Positions 1-5,699 of a stretch of 5,699 nt of DNA are shown one piece after another (positions within the stretch are counted from its first letter, which is position 1; each line of letters begins with the position of its first letter). The translations under genes and the position numbers were made by a program. The DNA lies in contig JAEUJT010000418.1 in assembly GCA_016793525.1 (NCBI GenBank), positions 1 to 5,699 of the forward strand, in the 5' to 3' direction. This DNA is from Archangium sp. (GTDB lineage Bacteria; Myxococcota; Myxococcia; Myxococcales; Myxococcaceae). The notes under the pieces are model-generated. The model was not told the origin of the DNA. It saw only the letters and a list, made by a program, of their open reading frames with translations, and searched no databases.

Positions 1-1400
1 AGGCGGGCTCGCTCCTCGCGGTGAAGGGCGCGCGGGCCACGTCGGCGTTCAACGTGAAGCTCGATGACGCGGTTCAGGTCGAAGGCACCGCCATTCTCGC
101 CAGCTCCGGAGCCGACGAGCTGTCGCAAGAGGCTCGCGCGCTCGGCGGCTCGGTGTTCACGCACCACCTGGTGAGCGGGCTCCGCGGCGCGGCCGACGAC
201 GACGGCAATGGGCGAGTCACGGTCGACGAGGCGTATTCGTATGCAGCAGCGCGAACGACGTTGGAGACCGCTGGATCCGAAGCCGGCGCGCAGCGCCCGG
301 TGTTCCGCTACGAGCTCAAAGGCCGGGGCGAGGTGGTGCTGACGCAGGTGCGCGGGCCGGGCTCTGTCGTCACGTTCCCTCGAGAGTCGACGCGCTGTTT
401 CGTCACCGACGAGCGAGAACGTGCGCTGGTGGCCGAGGTGCCGGGTGGCGCCGCCACTCGCCTGACCCTCCCAGTCGGAGCCTTCATCGTGAAGTGCCCG
501 CAGCCCGATGGCTACCGCATGGCGAGCCTGGTGTCGGCGCCGGGCGGAGCGGTCGATGCCGCGGCGCTCGCGTACCGCACGTTCCCGCTCTCCGCCGGTG
601 TGCTCAAGGGTGGCCCGGGGCTGGTCTCCGTCGATCCCCTCGCGTCGTTGAAGCGAGACGGCTTCTCCGCGCTCGAGCAAGGCCGGCCGCGCGACGCGAT
701 GGAGCTGTTCAACCGCGCGTTGGACAAAGATCTCCGCGACGCCGAGGCCTACCGGGGCAAAGCCCAGGCCTACCTGGCGCTGGCCAACGACGCCTCGTGG
801 CGCGGAGATTCAGCCGAGGTCGAGCGCCTCCGCACCGCCGCCGTGCGGACCGACCCGCGCCTCGCTGACGACCCTCAGTTCCGCGAGGCGATGCGCCCGC
901 CGGAGCCACCACGGGTGCAGACTCCGCGCGAGCTCAAGCGAGAGAACCTCGAGGCCGCCGACCCGCGGAAGTACCAGACCGTCGGCGTGGGCCTGTCGCT
1001 GTTCGACCCCCACGGCCCCCTCAATCTGTCGTTCACCTGGTCCGCGCGCGAGTGGCTGCAGCTCTCGGCGCACCTGTCGCCGTTCGTGCTCGGCCTCGGT
1101 CTGACGGCCCGCGCGCTCCCGCTTCCGGGGTGGTGGAGCCCGTACGTGGCGGTGAGCGGCTCCCTCACGCTCGCGGGCATGGGTGCCACCACTGGGCCCG
1201 ACTTCAGTTTCTCCATCGGGGGCTCGCCGGTCGCCTCACGCGGCATGTTCGACCGCCTCGTCGGCGCGGAGGCGGGGATTCAAGCCTCGTCACGTCACTG
1301 GCAAGGCGAGCTCGGTGCGGCGGTGGTGTACGGAGCCCCGGTCGACGCGCCGGCCTTCTTCGGTGTGCTGCCGTCGCTCACCGTTCGCTACTTCTTCTGA
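1..1400 (+). CDS. Caspase-family (peptidase C14-like) protein, C-terminal part, with TPR-like and outer-membrane-like C-terminus (5' partial)
   Basis: The frame stays open to the left edge, so the true start lies outside the window; the GTG at 21 is internal (taken as residue 1 below). The codons before it read AGSLLAVKGAR, which fits the stretch just after the D-x-C-x-(S/A)-G catalytic-cysteine motif of bacterial caspase-like peptidases. The catalytic His and Cys would therefore be upstream and cannot be checked. Residues 20-80 match the end of the caspase fold (ILASSG, then SVFTHHLVSGLRGAAD) and include an EF-hand-like loop at 59-70. Residues 110-200 are beta-rich with cysteines at 126 and 159. 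Residues about 209-280 look like two degenerate TPR units (GFSALEQGRPRDAMELFNRAL, then AEAYRGKAQAYLALAN). Residues 318-459 are alternating beta-strand-like and end in VRYFF, as outer-membrane barrels do. This suggests a secreted, envelope-located protein. The role is unknown; the caspase call is strong by pattern, the barrel call is moderate. A sigma-factor gene follows 84 bp downstream. Confidence 0.8.
   Translation, partial: AGSLLAVKGARATSAFNVKLDDAVQVEGTAILASSGADELSQEARALGGSVFTHHLVSGLRGAADDDGNGRVTVDEAYSYAAARTTLETAGSEAGAQRPVFRYELKGRGEVVLTQVRGPGSVVTFPRESTRCFVTDERERALVAEVPGGAATRLTLPVGAFIVKCPQPDGYRMASLVSAPGGAVDAAALAYRTFPLSAGVLKGGPGLVSVDPLASLKRDGFSALEQGRPRDAMELFNRALDKDLRDAEAYRGKAQAYLALANDASWRGDSAEVERLRTAAVRTDPRLADDPQFREAMRPPEPPRVQTPRELKRENLEAADPRKYQTVGVGLSLFDPHGPLNLSFTWSAREWLQLSAHLSPFVLGLGLTARALPLPGWWSPYVAVSGSLTLAGMGATTGPDFSFSIGGSPVASRGMFDRLVGAEAGIQASSRHWQGELGAAVVYGAPVDAPAFFGVLPSLTVRYFF
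197..232 (+). other. EF-hand-like calcium-binding loop inside the caspase-family protein
   Basis: The twelve codons encode DDDGNGRVTVDE. Positions 1, 3 and 5 are D, D, N; position 6 is G; position 8 is V; position 9 is T; position 12 is E. This meets the canonical EF-hand loop pattern at every key position. Similar D-x-(D/N)-G-(D/N)-G-x-(V/I)-T loops occur near the end of many bacterial caspase-like domains, so calcium dependence is plausible but not shown. Confidence 0.6.
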
Positions 1401-1468
1401 TTTTTGGCGCGTGCGGGCGCGCTCGAGCGACGGACAGACATGCTCGCCTTCGAGGTGCGTTGGTCTGC

Positions 1469-1474
1469 TACATA
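1469..1474 (+). promoter_or_regulatory. Possible extended -10 promoter element before the sigma-factor gene
   Basis: The 84-bp gap 1401-1484 holds TGCTACATA (1466-1474), resembling an extended -10 (TGn followed by TACATA) in otherwise GC-rich DNA. No convincing -35 hexamer sits 16-18 bp upstream. If used, transcription would begin near 1481, only a few bases before the ATG at 1485, which would explain why no Shine-Dalgarno sequence is visible there. I found no hairpin terminator in the gap; the T-run at 1401-1405 has no stem before it. Confidence 0.25.
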
Positions 1475-1484
1475 CGCGTCGTCC

Positions 1485-2015
1485 ATGGCGAAGCCCGGCG
1501 TCGACGTCGAAGCGCTCTACCGCCAGTACGGCCCGGCCATTTTCCGACGTGCCGCGGCGCTGGTGCGCGACGAGACCGAAGCGATGGACGTGACGCAAGA
1601 CACCTTCATGGCCTTTTTGAAGATGGCTGACCGGCTCCGCGGAGACGCGCAGCCCTTCACCGTGCTGTACCAGATCGCCACCAACCAATCGTTCGAGCGG
1701 CTCCGTCGCACCGCGCGCTGGAGCAAGCGGGTGACCCCGCTCCCTGAGAACATCGACGAAGACGCCGTGCCCCCGCCGCCCGCCGTCGATGCCTCGAAGC
1801 GAATCGATGCCGCCCACGACCTCGCCCTGCTGACGAAAGGCGAAGACGCAGAGGCCACCTCTGCCGCCGCGCTCTACTTCGTCGATGGCTGCACCACCGA
1901 GGAGATCGCCCAGAGCTTGGGCCTCTCCCGAAAAACGGTCGGCAAGTTGCTCGTGCAGTTCAGTGAACGCGCCCGCAAGCGCGCGGCCCGCCTGGCCCCA
2001 GGAGCGTACGAATGA
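1485..2015 (+). CDS. ECF-like sigma-70 family RNA polymerase sigma factor
   Basis: This 176-residue protein has the two-domain layout of ECF-type sigma factors. Region 2 covers about residues 11-79: ALYRQYGPAIFRRAAALV, the acidic DETEAMDVTQDTF core-binding segment, then the region 2.3/2.4-like VLYQIATNQSFERLRRTARW that melts and reads the -10. A proline- and acid-rich linker (about 85-103, with PPPP) leads to region 4 (about 130-167): DGCTTEEIAQSLGLSRKTVGKLL, a helix-turn-helix for the -35, followed by a basic tail. The frame extends back to a TTG at 1404 and an ATG at 1440. I chose the ATG at 1485 because region 2 begins right after it and because codons between 1440 and 1485 (TCT, GCT, ACA, TAC) lack the GC-rich third positions seen elsewhere. 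No clear Shine-Dalgarno precedes any of these starts. The stop overlaps the start of the membrane partner gene, the classic sigma/anti-sigma arrangement. Target promoters cannot be inferred. Confidence 0.88.
   Translation: MAKPGVDVEALYRQYGPAIFRRAAALVRDETEAMDVTQDTFMAFLKMADRLRGDAQPFTVLYQIATNQSFERLRRTARWSKRVTPLPENIDEDAVPPPPAVDASKRIDAAHDLALLTKGEDAEATSAAALYFVDGCTTEEIAQSLGLSRKTVGKLLVQFSERARKRAARLAPGAYE
2000..2004 (+). promoter_or_regulatory. Shine-Dalgarno sequence for the membrane partner gene
   Basis: AGGAG lies 7 nt before the ATG at 2012, inside the last codons of the sigma-factor gene. It fixes the start and shows that this cistron can recruit ribosomes itself as well as by the ATGA overlap. 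Confidence 0.75.
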
Positions 2016-2680
2016 GCCGGCAGCTGAAAGACGTGACGCTCGAGGCCTACCTCGCCAACGCGCTGGCGCCCGACGTGCGCGCGCAGGTGGAGCAGACCGT
2101 GGCTTCGTCGCCGGAAGACGCGGCCCGGGTCGAGGCGCTGCGAGCCGAGACGCAGGCCTTCTTGTTCAAGCACCCGCCCGCGGCGTTCGCGGCCAGGCTC
2201 CAGGCGAAGCAGGGTGTGCCGTGGTTTCGGCGCCTGTGGCTGATCGTGCCCGCACTCGCCGCCAGCGCCGCTGCATTCCTGGTGCTGTTCGCGTCGCCTC
2301 CTCCAGCGCCCGAGGTCATCACCAAAGGCGCCGTCGCGGTCACCGTGCACCGGCAGACGGCGAAGGGCTCCGAGGTGCTCGAGGCCTCGGCGATCGTGCA
2401 CGCCGGTGACGCGCTGCGCTTCGCCGTCACCACGCCGAGCGCCGGGTACGTCTGGGTGCTGCTGCGCGCGGGGCCGAAAGACCTGCCGCTCCTCCCCGAA
2501 AACGCGACGTCGCCGGTGCAGGTCGAGGGTGGGCAGACGCTCCTCGACGGCGCGGTGACGCTCGATGGAGAGAGCACCTTCGAGATCTTCGTGGTGGCCT
2601 GGTCTCCCACGCCCTTCACCCTCGACGACGTGGCATCTCCCCGCGTGACGCGCGTCGAGCGCCGGTTCGAGAAGCGATGA
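2012..2680 (+). CDS. Single-pass membrane protein, probable anti-sigma factor with a periplasmic DUF4384-like domain
   Basis: This 222-residue protein starts at an ATG overlapping the sigma-factor stop (ATGA), preceded by AGGAG. Residues 1-70 are a soluble, helical N-terminus (LKDVTLEAYLANALAPDVRA, then SPEDAARVEALRAE) that resembles the layout of anti-sigma N-terminal domains, but the His and Cys residues of the zinc-binding type are absent: the whole protein has no cysteine. WFRRL (71-75) precedes one membrane helix at about 76-94 (WLIVPALAASAAAFLVLFA); the positive charges before it predict N-terminus inside. Residues 105-205 form a beta-rich domain outside the membrane, with HAGDALRFAVTTPSAGYVWVLL and ending EIFVVAW, reminiscent of DUF4384 domains. 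Known ECF systems pair the sigma gene with such a membrane partner; the anti-sigma role here is inferred from position and topology. An alternative is a membrane sensor or scaffold that does not inhibit sigma. Confidence 0.72.
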   Translation: MSRQLKDVTLEAYLANALAPDVRAQVEQTVASSPEDAARVEALRAETQAFLFKHPPAAFAARLQAKQGVPWFRRLWLIVPALAASAAAFLVLFASPPPAPEVITKGAVAVTVHRQTAKGSEVLEASAIVHAGDALRFAVTTPSAGYVWVLLRAGPKDLPLLPENATSPVQVEGGQTLLDGAVTLDGESTFEIFVVAWSPTPFTLDDVASPRVTRVERRFEKR

Positions 2681-3651
2681 AGTCGTTCGACGTGGTCAGC
2701 GTCGGCGAGGCGCTTGTCGACTTTCTCCCCAACCGTCGCGGGCTGCGCGTGCGCGACGTGTCGTCGTGGGTTCCCTGCCTCGGTGGAGCGCCCTCGAACG
2801 TCGCTGTCGGCGTGGCGCGGTTGGGCCGCCAGAGCGCGCTCGTCGGCGTGACGGGAGATGACGAGTTCGGCCACTTCATTCGCACCGGGTTGGAGCGAGA
2901 AGGCGTCGACACCTCGCGGCTCCGACACACCGCGGAGGGCAAGACCGGCCTCGGCTTCGTCTCGCTCACCGAGTCAGGCGAGCGCAGCTTCACCTTCTAC
3001 CGACAGCGCGCGGCGGAGATGTTTCTGTCCTCCGTCGACACCGTCGGCGCCCAGCCGATGCTCGACGCTGCGACTTTCGCGCACGTGGGAACGAACTCGC
3101 TGCTGCAGCCTCGAGCACGTGCCGCCATGCGCGCGCTGGTGCGCCGCCGAATGCGCCGCGGGGCGTTGAGCTCGTGCGACCCGAACCTTCGGCTCCACCT
3201 GTGGAAGCAGCCGGAGCAGTTGCGCGCCCTCCTCGATGAGCTGCTGCCGTCGTGTGCGGTGGTGAAGCTGTCGCATGAAGAAATTCAGTTCGTCACCGGT
3301 ACGAAGTCGGTCGACGCGGCCTTGAAGCGGCTCGAGGCGAACGGCGTGCTGCTGCCGGTGGTGACGCTCGGCGCTGACGGAGCCGCCTTTCGTTTCCACG
3401 GGCGTACCGCGCGCGTCGCGGCTCCAGCGGTGAACGTGGTCGATACCACCGGCGCGGGTGACGGCTTCATGTCAGGGCTGTTGTCGCGGCTGGCCCCGCT
3501 GGCGCAGACCCGCGAAGCCCTCGCCGTCCTGCCGTTCGACGCGCTCCCCGAGGTGATGCGCTTCGGGTGCCGGGTGGGCTCCGAGGTGGTGCAGCACCTG
3601 GGCGCCGTGGCGGGGCTCCCCCGGTGGCGCGAAGCCAAGGCTCGCCGCTAA
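2677..3651 (+). CDS. PfkB-family carbohydrate kinase, fructokinase-like
   Basis: This 324-residue protein has the normal length and full motif set of the ribokinase/PfkB family, which phosphorylates sugars with ATP in the cytoplasm. Seen in order: VVSVGEALVDFLP (7-18), the first PfkB signature GGAPSNVAVGVARLG (36-50), ALVGVTGDDEFG (54-65), SCDPNLRLHLW (166-176), KLSHEE (197-202), VVTLGADGA (228-236) and the second signature DTTGAGDGF (256-264) with catalytic-base Asp262 and the anion-hole glycines. The DPNLR-x-x-LW and K-x-S-x-x-E motifs are typical of fructokinases, but family members also act on 2-keto-3-deoxygluconate, ribose or nucleosides, so the substrate is not settled. The ATG overlaps the preceding stop (ATGA) and only a poorly placed GAGAAG sits right before it, so translation probably depends on coupling to the upstream gene. 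It ends in TAA, 60 bp before the amidohydrolase. Confidence 0.9.
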   Translation: MKSFDVVSVGEALVDFLPNRRGLRVRDVSSWVPCLGGAPSNVAVGVARLGRQSALVGVTGDDEFGHFIRTGLEREGVDTSRLRHTAEGKTGLGFVSLTESGERSFTFYRQRAAEMFLSSVDTVGAQPMLDAATFAHVGTNSLLQPRARAAMRALVRRRMRRGALSSCDPNLRLHLWKQPEQLRALLDELLPSCAVVKLSHEEIQFVTGTKSVDAALKRLEANGVLLPVVTLGADGAAFRFHGRTARVAAPAVNVVDTTGAGDGFMSGLLSRLAPLAQTREALAVLPFDALPEVMRFGCRVGSEVVQHLGAVAGLPRWREAKARR

Positions 3652-3711
3652 AAACGGTTTTCCGTGCCGGGCAGCGGTGCCAGAACACGACATCTCTCGA
3701 GGAGAACACGC
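3652..3711 (+). promoter_or_regulatory. Short intergenic leader before the amidohydrolase gene
   Basis: This 60-bp gap holds a small palindrome AAAACGGTTTT (3651-3661, starting on the last base of the kinase stop codon), a minor hairpin GGCA-GCGG-TGCC (3670-3681) and the Shine-Dalgarno GAGGAG (3699-3704), 7 nt before the ATG at 3712. No clear promoter hexamers and no convincing terminator are visible, so read-through from the kinase gene is the simpler reading. Confidence 0.4.
3699..3704 (+). promoter_or_regulatory. Shine-Dalgarno sequence for the amidohydrolase gene
   Basis: GAGGAG, 7 nt before ATG 3712, is the strongest ribosome-binding site in the window. It decides for this ATG over the in-frame GTG at 3664, which would add 16 basic, non-family residues and lies before the site. 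Confidence 0.85.
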
Positions 3712-5466
<1,755 letters not shown>

Positions 5467-5475
<9 letters not shown>

Positions 5476-5699
5476 CGTCGGAGCGCCGAACGCGTCGACG
5501 AGTTGCTGCGTGATGCCGCGAATGGTCAGCGGCGCGCAGCCCTCGGCCTTGTTGTCGACCAACACCCACAACACGCGGCCCTCGTCGTGGCATTGCTTCG
5601 CAAGCGACACCACGTCGTCGCGCATGGCCTGCTCCACGTGGTCGAGCCGATCGTACGGGGCGTAGGCGTCGCGCGCGGTCTCGTACGGCATGCCCAGCG
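5467..5699 (-). CDS. DUF72 family protein, C-terminal end (5' partial)
   Basis: This is the last part of a minus-strand gene whose start lies beyond the right edge; the frame stays open to base 5699. The ATG at 5689-5691 is internal, since the family-like sequence continues through it. The visible residues read MPYETARDAYAPYDRL, then VLWVLVDNKAEGCAPLTIRG and QQLVDAFG. The (N/D)NK-x-EG-x-APLTI segment near the C-terminus is typical of DUF72 proteins (TIM-barrel fold, biochemical role unknown). In most members I recall the segment reads NNKAEGSAP; here it is DNKAEGCAP. The gene converges on the amidohydrolase and their ends overlap by 9 bp. Confidence 0.75.

Noticed and set aside
1404..1484. 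N-terminal extension of the sigma factor from TTG 1404 or ATG 1440
   Set aside because: No Shine-Dalgarno sequence, atypical codon use, and region 2 of the sigma factor begins directly after ATG 1485.
1052..1630. 192-codon plus-strand open frame bridging the caspase end and the sigma start
   Set aside because: The residues are arginine- and alanine-rich without motifs, and both flanking genes are better supported in their own frames.
2047..2928. 293-codon minus-strand open frame across the membrane-protein and kinase genes
   Set aside because: It crosses two well-supported plus-strand genes, is rich in Ser, Arg, Thr and Ala without motifs, and fits a codon-bias shadow.
3651..3681. Possible terminator after the kinase gene
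   Set aside because: The AAAACGGTTTT palindrome has a 5-bp AT-rich arm and a 1-nt centre, and the next hairpin has a 4-bp stem with no T-run, so neither is convincing as an intrinsic terminator.
3664..3711. N-terminal extension of the amidohydrolase from GTG 3664
   Set aside because: The strong GAGGAG at 3699-3704 is correctly spaced for ATG 3712, and the family's usual N-terminus begins at that ATG.

Overview
The window is very GC-rich, with strong G/C preference at third codon positions, almost no non-coding DNA and long shadow ORFs opposite real genes. Together with a caspase-family protein beside an ECF-type sigma factor and a membrane partner, this points to a large-genome delta-type bacterium, most likely Myxococcota. 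That assignment rests on gene style, not on a marker gene. I see no mobile element, tRNA/rRNA, CRISPR array or transfer scar.

Layout: (1) 1-1400 (+), the C-terminal part of a caspase-family (peptidase C14-like) protein. The window opens almost exactly where the catalytic-cysteine motif should be. The rest holds an EF-hand-like loop, a beta-rich segment with two cysteines, a TPR-like helical segment and a beta-rich C-terminus ending in an outer-membrane-type aromatic residue. (2) 1485-2015 (+), a small sigma-70/ECF-like sigma factor. (3) 2012-2680 (+), a single-pass membrane protein placed as its probable anti-sigma factor, without the usual zinc-binding His/Cys residues. (4) 2677-3651 (+), a PfkB-family (fructokinase-like) sugar kinase. 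(5) 3712-5475 (+), an amidohydrolase of the D-aminoacylase/N-acyl-D-amino-acid deacylase type. (6) 5467-5699 (-), the C-terminal end of a DUF72 protein, converging on and overlapping the amidohydrolase by 9 bp.

Genes 2, 3 and 4 are joined by two ATGA stop/start overlaps, so sigma factor, membrane partner and sugar kinase are almost certainly one transcript. The amidohydrolase follows after 60 bp with its own strong Shine-Dalgarno sequence and could be co-transcribed. The 84-bp gap between caspase gene and sigma factor holds a possible extended -10 promoter element very close to the sigma start codon.

Working model (inference): the membrane protein holds the sigma factor at the inner membrane and senses an envelope signal through its periplasmic domain. 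The neighbouring caspase-family protein, whose features fit an envelope protein, may share that signal or pathway. The kinase and amidohydrolase look like ordinary catabolic enzymes whose link to the regulators is positional only.
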